Shown here: positions 18,383 to 25,356 of the stretch, one piece after another
How the letters are laid out: the number at the start of each line of letters is the position of its first letter
Numbering within the stretch: position 1 is the stretch's first letter
NCBI GenBank assembly: GCA_030841105.1
Contig: JAVEDE010000110.1
Coordinates: 1 to 64,000, forward strand
Length of the DNA: 64,000 bases
Direction of reading: 5' to 3'
DNA from: Pyrinomonadaceae bacterium
Lineage (GTDB): Bacteria; Acidobacteriota; Blastocatellia; Pyrinomonadales; Pyrinomonadaceae
Position numbers and translations under genes: made by a program
The notes under the pieces: generated by a model
Seen by the model: only the letters and a program-made list of their open reading frames with translations
Told to the model about the DNA's origin: nothing
Databases searched by the model: none

Positions 18383-18514
18383 CAAGTGAAGACAGTAAAT
18401 CGTGAATCGTCAATGGTGAATAGAAGTAAGACGGGAGAATCTTCTTCTATTGACGATTCACGATTGACGATTCACGGCTTTTGCTCGTCACTCGTCACTT
18501 GTCACTTGTCACTG
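18363..18514. repeat. Nested palindromic heptamer element (GTGACAA outer, GTGAATC inner)
   Basis: The outer arms are tandem GTGACAA/GTGACGA units at 18363-18390 and their complements at 18484-18514. Inside lies a second palindrome of GTAAATC/GTGAATC/GTCAATG units (18390-18425) against ATTGACGATTCACG units (18448-18480). One element seems inserted into the apex of another. The left outer arm carries the folP stop codon. Confidence 0.88.
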
Positions 18515-18545
18515 TCTTATCGTATGGTGCGGGAAGAGAGGGGAA

Positions 18546-19115
18546 GTGTCGAAAATGATGTTTGCGAAGAGGGCGGGGCGCGGGGCGTCGCTGCTGATTT
18601 TGTTGCTGTGCGCGTCGGGCTTCACGGAATGCTACAAGCCCGTGACGAAGAGCGGGTTGCCGACGCACGTGCGCACGGTGGCCGTGCCGCCCTTCCAGAA
18701 TCAGGCGTTGCGCTACAAGATCGAGTCGCGTTTTACGGAGGCCGTCTCGAACGAGATCATCCGGCGCGGCCATGGCCTGCGCGTGCAAAGTGAGCCTGAG
18801 GGCGCGGACGCCGTGGTGGATGGCGTCATCCGCAGCTTCACCTTCTCCGGCGTGTTGTTGGACGAACGCGGCCGCTCGCGTGTCTTCGAGGTGACGGTCG
18901 TCGGCGCGGTGACGGTGCGCGATCAGGTGCAGAACCGCGTGCTCTACGACAACCAGAATTACATCTACCGCGGCGAGTTCGAGTTCACGAGCGACCCGCG
19001 CACCTTCTTCAACGAGGAAGACCCGGCCATGCAGCGCATCGCGCGCAACTTCGCCGAGTCGCTCGTCTCCACCCTCGTCCACGGCTTCGGCGTCAACGAA
19101 GAGAAGAAAAAATGA
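18546..19115 (+). CDS. lptE: LptE-like LPS-assembly lipoprotein
   Basis: Probable outer-membrane LptE, the plug partner of LptD in lipopolysaccharide assembly. Seen: basic start and hydrophobic stretch (ASLLILLLCASGF) with a candidate lipidation Cys in TECYKP; the lipobox is atypical, and another Cys lies inside the hydrophobic run. The following segment LPTHVRTVAVPPFQNQALRY, then SRFTEAVSNEIIRRG and ADAVVDGVI, matches the LptE/secreted alpha-beta pattern (hxTVaIPpFeN, then a helix with trailing xDxxhxG). Start could be GTG at 18546 or ATG at 18555. The last 4 bp overlap the start of holA (ATGA), and lptE-holA adjacency is common in Gram-negatives, which supports the call. Confidence 0.78.
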   Translation: MSKMMFAKRAGRGASLLILLLCASGFTECYKPVTKSGLPTHVRTVAVPPFQNQALRYKIESRFTEAVSNEIIRRGHGLRVQSEPEGADAVVDGVIRSFTFSGVLLDERGRSRVFEVTVVGAVTVRDQVQNRVLYDNQNYIYRGEFEFTSDPRTFFNEEDPAMQRIARNFAESLVSTLVHGFGVNEEKKK

Positions 19116-20113
19116 GCGTGCTGTCGCGCGAAAAATTGTGGGGCGAGTTGAAGGCGAAGCGCGTCGCGCCGCTCTACCTTTTGTTCGGCGCGGAAGATTA
19201 CCTGCGCGACGCGGCCGCGCGGCGCATCGCGGACGAAGCCCTGCGCGACGCGAACTTGCGCGAGTTCAACGAGGCGACTTTCAACCTCGCGGGCGCGGAC
19301 GTGCAGCAGGCGATTGCCGCCGCCGAGCAACTCCCGATGATGGCGTCGCGCCGTGTCGTCCGCATCACGAACTTCGGCAAGCTGAACGAGGCGGATGAGG
19401 GCGCGCTCGTGCGCTACCTCGCGCGCCCCGCCGAGAGTTCCGTCGTGGTCTTCGTCGCAGACGATCTCGACAAGCGGCGCAAGCTGTCGAAGACGCTGAT
19501 GGACGCCTGCGTGAGCGTCGAGTTCGCGCCGCTGCCGGACGGCGAACTGGCCGCGTGGGCGCGCGACCATTTGAAGAAGTTGAAGGCCGACGCGGACGAA
19601 CGCACCGTCCGGCAGATCGTCGCGCTGGTGGGGACGAGCGTCCGCCGCCTCGCCAACGAGTTGGACAAACTGGCGACCGCCGCGTTGCCTTCGGGTCGCG
19701 TCACGATGGACTTGGTGGACGCGCTCGTCGGCCGCTCGCGCGAGTTGTCGAACTTCGAGTTGACCGATCACCTGATCGCGAAAGACCGCAAGGGCGCGCT
19801 GAGAACTCTGCGCCGCCTGCTCGACGACGACGCGGAACCCGTCATGCTCCTCGGTCTGGTCGCGAGTAACTACCACCGGCTCGCGCTCGCCAAAGAGTTG
19901 ATGACGGCGGGGCGGCCGAAAGAGGAAGTCTTCCGGCTCGTCCCCATGCCCTTCCACAAGCGCGAAGACTTTCTCGCCACCGCCCGCCGCACCGACCCGG
20001 CCGATCTCGCGCGCCGCATCTCGCGCATCGCCTCGGCCGACCTCGCCATCAAAACCTCCCTCGGCACGCCGCGTCTCCAACTCGAACTGCTCGTCTGCGA
20101 ACTATCCGTCTAA
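19112..20113 (+). CDS. holA: DNA polymerase III subunit delta
   Basis: Clamp-loader subunit that opens the beta clamp. Seen: N-terminal PLYLLFGAEDYLRDAAARRI (the HolA hallmark 'lLxGxexylidea'), VRITNFGKLNEAD, 'SSVVVFVADDLDKRRKLSK', 'VRRLANELDKLA' and the C-terminal helical 'LLGLVASNYHRLALAKEL'. Length 333 aa fits. Its start overlaps the stop of lptE by 4 bp, implying translational coupling. Confidence 0.93.
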   Translation: MSVLSREKLWGELKAKRVAPLYLLFGAEDYLRDAAARRIADEALRDANLREFNEATFNLAGADVQQAIAAAEQLPMMASRRVVRITNFGKLNEADEGALVRYLARPAESSVVVFVADDLDKRRKLSKTLMDACVSVEFAPLPDGELAAWARDHLKKLKADADERTVRQIVALVGTSVRRLANELDKLATAALPSGRVTMDLVDALVGRSRELSNFELTDHLIAKDRKGALRTLRRLLDDDAEPVMLLGLVASNYHRLALAKELMTAGRPKEEVFRLVPMPFHKREDFLATARRTDPADLARRISRIASADLAIKTSLGTPRLQLELLVCELSV

Positions 20114-20144
20114 CTACGGTCGGCCGTCGCACACGTTCCGCACG

Positions 20145-20585
20145 TCAGAAATCCAAAGGCTTCAAATCCGGTTCGACCCAAGACGTTTTAGCTTCCGGCG
20201 TTTGCACCAGCGCGCGGCTGTAATACTCGAAGGCGAGTTGTGAACTGTCATAAGTCGCGATCAGTTCGTTGGCGCGTTCGGCGAGAGAGTAGGCGGCGTC
20301 CGAGTGTACGAGAAAGTGTCGGACGAGTCTGAGCCAGAAGAGCGTCAGGGTTTCGTTGTAGGCGGCCTGCGCGTTGTTGTGTGTGGTGTAGCGGTGCAGC
20401 CCGTCGCGCATGCGTTCGGTCGCCGCCCCGTATGTCAACGCGGAGAGATACCAGAGGGCGACCGCCAGATGCGCGCCGTGGTCGAACTCCGCGGGCGGCA
20501 CAGTGCACGACTCGAACCTCTCGACCAACTCTTCGATCTCCACGTCGTTCCGGTAACGCTTCCCGTCGCCGCTTTCGCCATTCAT
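20145..20585 (-). CDS. Conserved small protein of unknown function
   Basis: A 146-aa soluble, helical protein with no signal or membrane segment. Motifs FDHGAHLAVALWYLS (about residues 39-53), ERMRDGLHRYTTHNNAQAAYNETLTLFWLRLVRHFL and a C-terminal SWVEPDLKPLDF look like a conserved family that I recall only as uncharacterised. The conserved His (FDH...AH) and Trp/Glu suggest a ligand- or metal-binding pocket. It reads in the same direction as rpsT but beyond a strong terminator, so it is probably a separate transcript. Confidence 0.65.
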   Translation of the reverse strand: MNGESGDGKRYRNDVEIEELVERFESCTVPPAEFDHGAHLAVALWYLSALTYGAATERMRDGLHRYTTHNNAQAAYNETLTLFWLRLVRHFLVHSDAAYSLAERANELIATYDSSQLAFEYYSRALVQTPEAKTSWVEPDLKPLDF

Positions 20586-20617
20586 CGCTGACCTCCGTTT
20601 CTTGTCTCGACGCCCAA

Positions 20618-20664
20618 AGCAAAAGCAGCGGGGCGGATCGAACTGATTCGATCCGCCCCGCTGC
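20618..20664 (-). terminator. Intrinsic terminator of rpsT
   Basis: A perfect 16-bp GC-rich stem (20625-20640 with 20649-20664) and 8-nt loop, followed on the minus strand by TTTTGCTTT. It lies 29 bp after the rpsT stop. Confidence 0.85.
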
Positions 20665-20692
20665 CCTCAAGTTGCGTAAAAACTTTTTACTA

Positions 20693-20962
20693 CTACTTCG
20701 CGCCCGCTTCGTTGACGCGCGCCGTCAGGCGCGACTTGTAACGCGCGGCGGCGTTCCGGTGCAGGACGCCTTTTTGCACGGACTTATCAATAGTGGAAAT
20801 CGTCTGCGACAGCACGGTCTGGAGCGCGCCCGCGTCCTCGCCGGTCAGCGCGGAGCGCAGTTTCTTGATCTCGGTGCGCAGGCGCGTGCGGTTGCTGCGG
20901 TTGATTCCCTTGCGACGCTCGTTCTGGCGCATGCGCTTCTCTGCTGATTTATGATTAGGCAT
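20693..20962 (-). CDS. rpsT: 30S ribosomal protein S20
   Basis: Primary 16S-binding small-subunit protein. Seen: 89 aa, very basic, N terminus MPNHKSAEKRMRQNERRK, RNRTRLR-like SNRTRLRTEIKKL, then 'ISTIDKSVQKGVLHRNAAARYKSRL', the S20 signature. CGGAG lies about 10 nt before the ATG on the minus strand. It has its own terminator and diverges from phoH. Confidence 0.96.
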   Translation of the reverse strand: MPNHKSAEKRMRQNERRKGINRSNRTRLRTEIKKLRSALTGEDAGALQTVLSQTISTIDKSVQKGVLHRNAAARYKSRLTARVNEAGAK

Positions 20963-21254
20963 CTTCTGAAACTCCGTCGGTAACTCTCGATAATTGATCT
21001 TCTATTTCGTTCGCGCCGCCACAGACGACGATTCGACCGTGAGCGCAAAGGGCAAAGTATAGGTACACGGGCGGGCTGTGTCAAGGCGCGACGCCGGGGC
21101 GGATCGCGTGCAGTCGCCCGGCTTCATTGACACATTTTGGGGCATGTAGTAGCGTTTTCCCAGCAACATGCAGAACCAAGATCGCTCACCCGCGCCCCCA
21201 TTCCTACCCCTGTGGCACGCCCGCGACGCCAACGTAAGGAGATAGCACGCACAC
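20963..21254. promoter_or_regulatory. Divergent upstream region of rpsT and phoH
   Basis: 290 bases without a gene. It presumably carries the rpsT promoter on the minus strand and the phoH promoter on the plus strand. A short AAGGAGATAG precedes the phoH start. No operator or riboswitch recognised. Confidence 0.4.
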
Positions 21255-22208
21255 TTGAAGAAGATCGAACTACCGCCGCGAGGAATCGAAACGCTTTTTG
21301 GCGTCCACGACCAGAACATCAAATATCTGGAAACGCTCCTTGACGTGCGCGTTGACGCGCGCGGACAGGACTTGACGATTGACGGCGACCCGAAAGACGT
21401 CGCCACCGTCGAACGCATCCTCGAAGACTTCACCGCGCTCTTTTCCGAAGGCAAGACCTTCACCGACAAAGAACTGCGCGAAGCCTTCGCCCAGATCGCC
21501 GAAGACCGCGCCTACTCTCTGCGCGACTACTTCACCAAGGCGCGTTTCAACCCGGCGGGCAAAAAACAGGTCGCGCCCAAGTCAGCCAACCAGCGCCACT
21601 ACATCGAGGCCATCCAGAACAAGGATGTCGTCTTCGGCGTCGGCGTGGCGGGCACGGGCAAAACTTATCTGGCCGTCGCGATGGCCGTGCAGGCGCTCAT
21701 GCAGAAGCAGGTCAGCCGCATCGTGCTGGCGCGCCCCGCCGTCGAAGCGGGCGAGAAACTAGGCTTTCTCCCCGGCGACTTGCAGGACAAAGTTGACCCC
21801 TACCTGCGCCCGCTCTACGATGCCCTCTTCGACCTCATAGACGCCGAGCGCGTCACGAAACTCCTTGAGAAGCGCGTCATCGAAGTCGCCCCCCTCGCCT
21901 TCATGCGCGGCCGCACGCTCGCCGACGCCTTCATCATCCTCGACGAAGCGCAGAACACCACAGGCGAGCAGATGAAGATGTTCCTCACGCGCATCGGCTT
22001 CGGCTCGAAGGCCGTCATTACGGGCGACGTGACGCAGATCGATCTCCCCACGGGACGCCGCAGCGGCCTCGTCGAAGCCGAACGCGTCCTCTCCGGCGTC
22101 GAAGGCATCGAGTTCGTCTACTTCACAGACCGTGATGTCGTCCGCCACCGCCTCGTCCAAATGATCATCCGCGCTTACGAAAACCACGCCAGCAAGAGCG
22201 GTCTGTAA
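21255..22208 (+). CDS. phoH: PhoH-like ATPase/helicase
   Basis: Cytosolic P-loop ATPase of the PhoH family, usually next to ybeY and implicated in RNA metabolism. Seen: N-terminal KH-like segment ([22 protein letters not shown]), Walker A GVAGTGKT at 130-137, [19 protein letters not shown], Walker [12 protein letters not shown], and [12 protein letters not shown]. Length 317 aa is normal. The start is a TTG with AAGGAG about 12 nt upstream. The usual downstream partner ybeY is displaced by over 2.6 kb: a NACHT gene begins 1 nt after the phoH stop. Confidence 0.94.
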   Translation: MKKIELPPRGIETLFGVHDQNIKYLETLLDVRVDARGQDLTIDGDPKDVATVERILEDFTALFSEGKTFTDKELREAFAQIAEDRAYSLRDYFTKARFNPAGKKQVAPKSANQRHYIEAIQNKDVVFGVGVAGTGKTYLAVAMAVQALMQKQVSRIVLARPAVEAGEKLGFLPGDLQDKVDPYLRPLYDALFDLIDAERVTKLLEKRVIEVAPLAFMRGRTLADAFIILDEAQNTTGEQMKMFLTRIGFGSKAVITGDVTQIDLPTGRRSGLVEAERVLSGVEGIEFVYFTDRDVVRHRLVQMIIRAYENHASKSGL

Positions 22209-22209
22209 C

Positions 22210-24339
22210 ATGCCAATCGAAACTCTTCTCCCACTTGCAGGCGCATGGCTTTGGAGCAATTACGGCAAGAGTCTTGCCGGCAAAGCCTTTAACGCGGGCA
22301 AGGACAAATGGGATGAGTCGAAGTGGAACGAGGCGGCGGAAAAATATCGCGGGAAGATCATCAAGCTGTACGACTCGATGCAGATCATGGGCATGGCGAA
22401 ACCTGTGCCGCTCGATGATATTTTCACAGAGGCTTACATGCTGGATAAGCCGACGGCCTTCGGGCGGTTCGACATCGAACGCTTAAAGCAAAAGTCCGCC
22501 GCAGACCCCGATGCGCCGCCGGAGACGGAACGCCTCAACGGCCTGAGACTGGTCGGGGAAACGAAGCGAAACCTCTTCATCTTGGGCAAGCCGGGCGCGG
22601 GCAAAACTACCTTCCTCAAGTACATCGCCATCAAAGCCGCCGAGAAGTTGCTCCCCGGTCAAGACATCAATCAGAAGGAGATTGATAAAGTCCCCGTCTT
22701 CGTCTCACTCAAACAGTGGGCTGATTCCGGCGCAGAGTTGATGGACTTCATCACGCAGCGTTTCGACATCTGCGGCTTTCCCGACGCGCGGCCGTTCGTC
22801 GAGGAACTGTTGAAATCAGGCGGCTCGATTGTGCTGTTCGACGGACTTGATGAAGTCAATCAAGAGGACGGGCAGAGAGACCGACAGACGCGCCAGATGA
22901 ACACTTTCATCGAGAAGTACGACCGGACGCAATGCCTCATCACCTGCCGCATCGCCGCCACTGACTACTCTTTCGAGCCATTCACTTACGTCGAGATCGC
23001 GGACTTTACCGAGGCTCAGATTGAGACGTTCGTTCGCAACTGGTTTCGCAAGGAAGGTGAGCGAGACGAAGCGACCGCCGCTAAATTTCTGGCCGAGTTT
23101 GCGAGGGAGGACAACAAAGGCTTGCGTGATCTGGCGCGCACTCCGTTGCTGTTGACGTTATTATGTCTGGCCTACGACGAGACGCTGACCATTCCGCAAA
23201 GGCGAGCAGACATTTACAAGGAAGCCGTTGATGCGTTGTTGAAGAAATGGGATTCGTCAAGAAGGATTAAGCGCGACGAGCGCGACGAAGTTTATCGCAA
23301 GCTGTCAGTAGCGCATAAAGAAAACATGCTGGCGAGGGTAGCGGCGGAGACGTTTGAACGAAACGAATATTTCATCCCGCAGCCGGAACTGGAAAGACTC
23401 ATCACGGATTACGTCAAGAACGTGCCGCCGCACAACACGAACGAAGCGACCGACGGCGAAGTGATTCTCAAAGCGATTGAGGCGCAACATGGTATCTTCG
23501 TCGAGCGCGCCCGCGCGGTCTATTCCTTCTCGCACCTGACTTTTCAGGAATACTTCACGGCGAAGTACCTTGCTGATAACGCGGCAAAGGGAACGTTGAC
23601 GAATCTCATCAAGCATGGCGCAGACGCGCGCTGGCGTGAAGTGTTTCTGCTGACGACCAGCCTGTTGCCGGATGCCAGCCAGTTTATGAAGACCTTCCAG
23701 CGCGGCGTTGACGAGTTGATCGGAGGCGATGAAAAACTGCAAGCCGTATTAGTATGGGCGGATAAAAAATCGGCTTCAATTCAAGCTGACATCTGGTTAG
23801 TGCGACCATATTATTTGGATATAGAGCTTTACTTTTCAAGAGAAAACAGTGAGCGTGCCCTCGACCTCGACCTCGCTATCGCCCTCGACCACGACCACGA
23901 CCTTGCCCTCGACCACCACCACGACCTTGCCCTCGACCTCGCCCTCGCCCGCGCCCTCGACTTCGCCCGCGACCTAGCCCTCGGTATCGTCCGCACCCGT
24001 GACCTCGCCCAGCAACAAGACCTCGCCCTTGCCCTCGCCCGCAGCTTGGGATTGAGCGAGTTTGCAAAAGAATTAGCCGCGCTCTCGTCACCAATTCACG
24101 CCGTTCCTGACACAGAGTGGCAAGAGTTCGCGGATAAATTACGCTCTCGGATGAGAAAGCACAGGGACATTGGGCATGATTGGAATTTAACCGATGCACA
24201 GGAAGCGCGATTAGCTGATTACCTGAACGCCACGCGCTTGCTGCAAGATTGTTTGGAGTTATCTGTGATCTCGCCGGAGGATAAGAGGGCGATGCTGGAC
24301 AGTTTGTATGCTCCTCCGGCTCAAGCGGGGGAGACGTAG
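22210..24339 (+). CDS. NACHT-domain STAND NTPase, candidate antiphage protein
   Basis: A 709-aa STAND ATPase. Seen in order: an N-terminal helical effector-like region (1-110; amphipathic WLWSNYGKSLAGKAF start, no enzymatic motif recognised); NACHT core with Walker A GKPGAGKTT at 126-134, Walker B VLFDGLDEV at 208-216 (the extra acidic residue typical of NACHT), and arginine finger/sensor region CRIAATDY; winged-helix/superhelical part with RTPLLLTLLCLAYDE and SHLTFQEYFTAKYL; then a 65-residue low-complexity block of Asp/Leu/Ala/His (548-612) and a helical tail ending VISPEDKRAMLDSLYAPP, as in bacterial NACHT C-terminal modules. Several bacterial NACHT proteins defend against phage (established for the family); a role here is inferred. 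The start is one base after the phoH stop; GC and codon use look lower than the neighbours. Confidence 0.9.
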   Translation: MPIETLLPLAGAWLWSNYGKSLAGKAFNAGKDKWDESKWNEAAEKYRGKIIKLYDSMQIMGMAKPVPLDDIFTEAYMLDKPTAFGRFDIERLKQKSAADPDAPPETERLNGLRLVGETKRNLFILGKPGAGKTTFLKYIAIKAAEKLLPGQDINQKEIDKVPVFVSLKQWADSGAELMDFITQRFDICGFPDARPFVEELLKSGGSIVLFDGLDEVNQEDGQRDRQTRQMNTFIEKYDRTQCLITCRIAATDYSFEPFTYVEIADFTEAQIETFVRNWFRKEGERDEATAAKFLAEFAREDNKGLRDLARTPLLLTLLCLAYDETLTIPQRRADIYKEAVDALLKKWDSSRRIKRDERDEVYRKLSVAHKENMLARVAAETFERNEYFIPQPELERLITDYVKNVPPHNTNEATDGEVILKAIEAQHGIFVERARAVYSFSHLTFQEYFTAKYLADNAAKGTLTNLIKHGADARWREVFLLTTSLLPDASQFMKTFQRGVDELIGGDEKLQAVLVWADKKSASIQADIWLVRPYYLDIELYFSRENSERALDLDLAIALDHDHDLALDHHHDLALDLALARALDFARDLALGIVRTRDLAQQQDLALALARSLGLSEFAKELAALSSPIHAVPDTEWQEFADKLRSRMRKHRDIGHDWNLTDAQEARLADYLNATRLLQDCLELSVISPEDKRAMLDSLYAPPAQAGET
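23851..24045. repeat. In-frame hexanucleotide repeat tract inside the NACHT gene
   Basis: The tract is built from CTCGAC, CTCGCC, CACGAC and CTTGCC hexamers encoding alternating Leu-Ala, Leu-Asp and His-Asp pairs. The 6-bp period keeps the frame when units are gained or lost, so this region can change length by slippage. It lies where other NACHT proteins keep their sensing domain. Confidence 0.85.
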
Positions 24340-24352
24340 ATAAATGCTGTCG

Positions 24353-24786
24353 GACGTGTCCGAATGAGTTGCGGATGTGTTGAAATGAGTTATGAACGTG
24401 TCCAAGTGAGTTGTGGACGTGTCGAGATTAGTTTTGAAGGTGCGGAGATTGCTTTTTAACCTGTAAAGATTATTTTTCAACGTGCAGAGATTGCTTTTTA
24501 ACGTGCAGAGATGACTTTTCGAGGTGTAGAGATAGTTTTGTAGGGTGCAAAATTAGTTTTGAAGGTGCGAAAGTCGCTTTTTGAGGTGCAGAAATTAGTT
24601 TTGAAGGCGCAGAAATTGATTTTTAAGGTGCAGAAATTTACTTTTCAAGGCGCAGAAAAGACTTTTTGAAGTGCAGAGATGACTTTGCGGGGTGCAAAGA
24701 TCGTTTTTTAGGTTGTGGAGATGAGTTTTACAGGTGTCGAGATGAGTTTTTAGGTCGCGGAATTGAGTTTAAGGGACGAAGAGATG
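24353..24786. repeat. Array of about 20 diverged 21-bp tandem repeats
   Basis: Consecutive units of 20-22 bp with consensus GGTGCAGAGATTAGTTTTTGA run from just after the NACHT stop to just before ybeY. Units differ at several positions but keep the GTGCAGA and GTTTTT cores. Read on the minus strand, long stretches translate as 7-residue periods such as LKSNLRT and THLDT, broken by stops. No spacer structure is present, so it is not a CRISPR array. Confidence 0.9.
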
Positions 24787-24839
24787 CCCGGTGTGGGCGT
24801 TGTGTGTAGTAGTTTCATGCGCGGGGTGGGTCGGAGGCG

Positions 24840-25268
24840 GTGTTGATTGAAGTTGTTAATCGTCAGCGCAAGTTGCCGATGGATTGTGAGCGTTGGGAGA
24901 GGTTTGCGGCGAGGGCTGTGAAGGTTGTGCCGTCGGATGGGGCGGGCGTGACGGTGGCGTTCGTGTCGGATCGGGCGATGGGGGAGTTGAATAGGCGTTG
25001 GCGGGGGAAGAGGGGGACGACGGATGTGTTGTCGTTTCCGGCGGGGCAGGATGAGTTTGAGCGTGCGGCGGGGGCGACGTTGGGGGATGTGGTGATTTCG
25101 GTGGAGCGGGCGGCGCGGCAGGCGGCGGAGCACGGGTTGAGTTTCGAGCGGGAAGTTGAGCAGTTGATTTTGCACGGGCTGTTGCACCTGTGCGGGTATG
25201 ATCACGAGCGGGACGACGGGGAGATGAATGCGTTGGAACTGCGCCTGCGTCGTCGGCTTGGAATATAA
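24840..25268 (+). CDS. ybeY: Endoribonuclease YbeY (16S rRNA maturation)
   Basis: Zinc-dependent RNase for 16S 3'-end processing and ribosome quality control. Seen: the metal motif HGLLHLCGYDHE (about residues 114-125), preceded by GTTDVLSFP and LGDVVISVERA, all diagnostic. 142 aa, normal. Start is GTG at 24840 (or TTG at 24843). It normally follows phoH directly; here the NACHT gene and the 21-bp array intervene. Confidence 0.94.
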   Translation: MLIEVVNRQRKLPMDCERWERFAARAVKVVPSDGAGVTVAFVSDRAMGELNRRWRGKRGTTDVLSFPAGQDEFERAAGATLGDVVISVERAARQAAEHGLSFEREVEQLILHGLLHLCGYDHERDDGEMNALELRLRRRLGI

Positions 25269-25271
25269 TCG

Positions 25272-25350
25272 GTGAATGGTAAATGGTAGACGGTGAATGG
25301 AGGGAGACGGAGTTTCATCCGTTTACTATTCGCCGGTTACCATTTACAAG
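25272..25350. repeat. Palindromic heptamer element (GGTGAAT/GGTAAAT type), ybeY-corC gap
   Basis: Left arm: GGTGAAT GGTAAAT GGTAGAC GGTGAAT (25273-25302). Right arm: complementary CCGTTTACTATTCGCCGG... (25318-25350). It starts 4 bp after the ybeY stop and ends 6 bp before the next ATG. Confidence 0.88.
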
Positions 25351-25356
25351 ATAGCT

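Noticed and set aside
23876-24199. Gly/Arg-rich minus-strand frame in the NACHT gene
   Set aside because: Antisense of the in-frame hexanucleotide repeat; a simple consequence of its composition.
24259-24480. Minus-strand 73-aa frame with heptads over the 21-bp array
   Set aside because: It overlaps the NACHT 3' end and is cut by stops upstream; repeat-derived, kept only as an observation in the findings.
24353-24786. 21-bp array as a CRISPR
   Set aside because: Repeats are contiguous with no unique spacers, and no cas gene is near. The heptamer elements are rejected for the same reason.
25297-25356. Upstream in-frame start of the CorC-like gene (20 extra residues)
   Set aside because: The extra residues are a translation of the GGTAAAT repeat arm; the ATG at 25357 gives a natural membrane-protein start. 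The same reasoning removes the upstream extension at 62479-62535.
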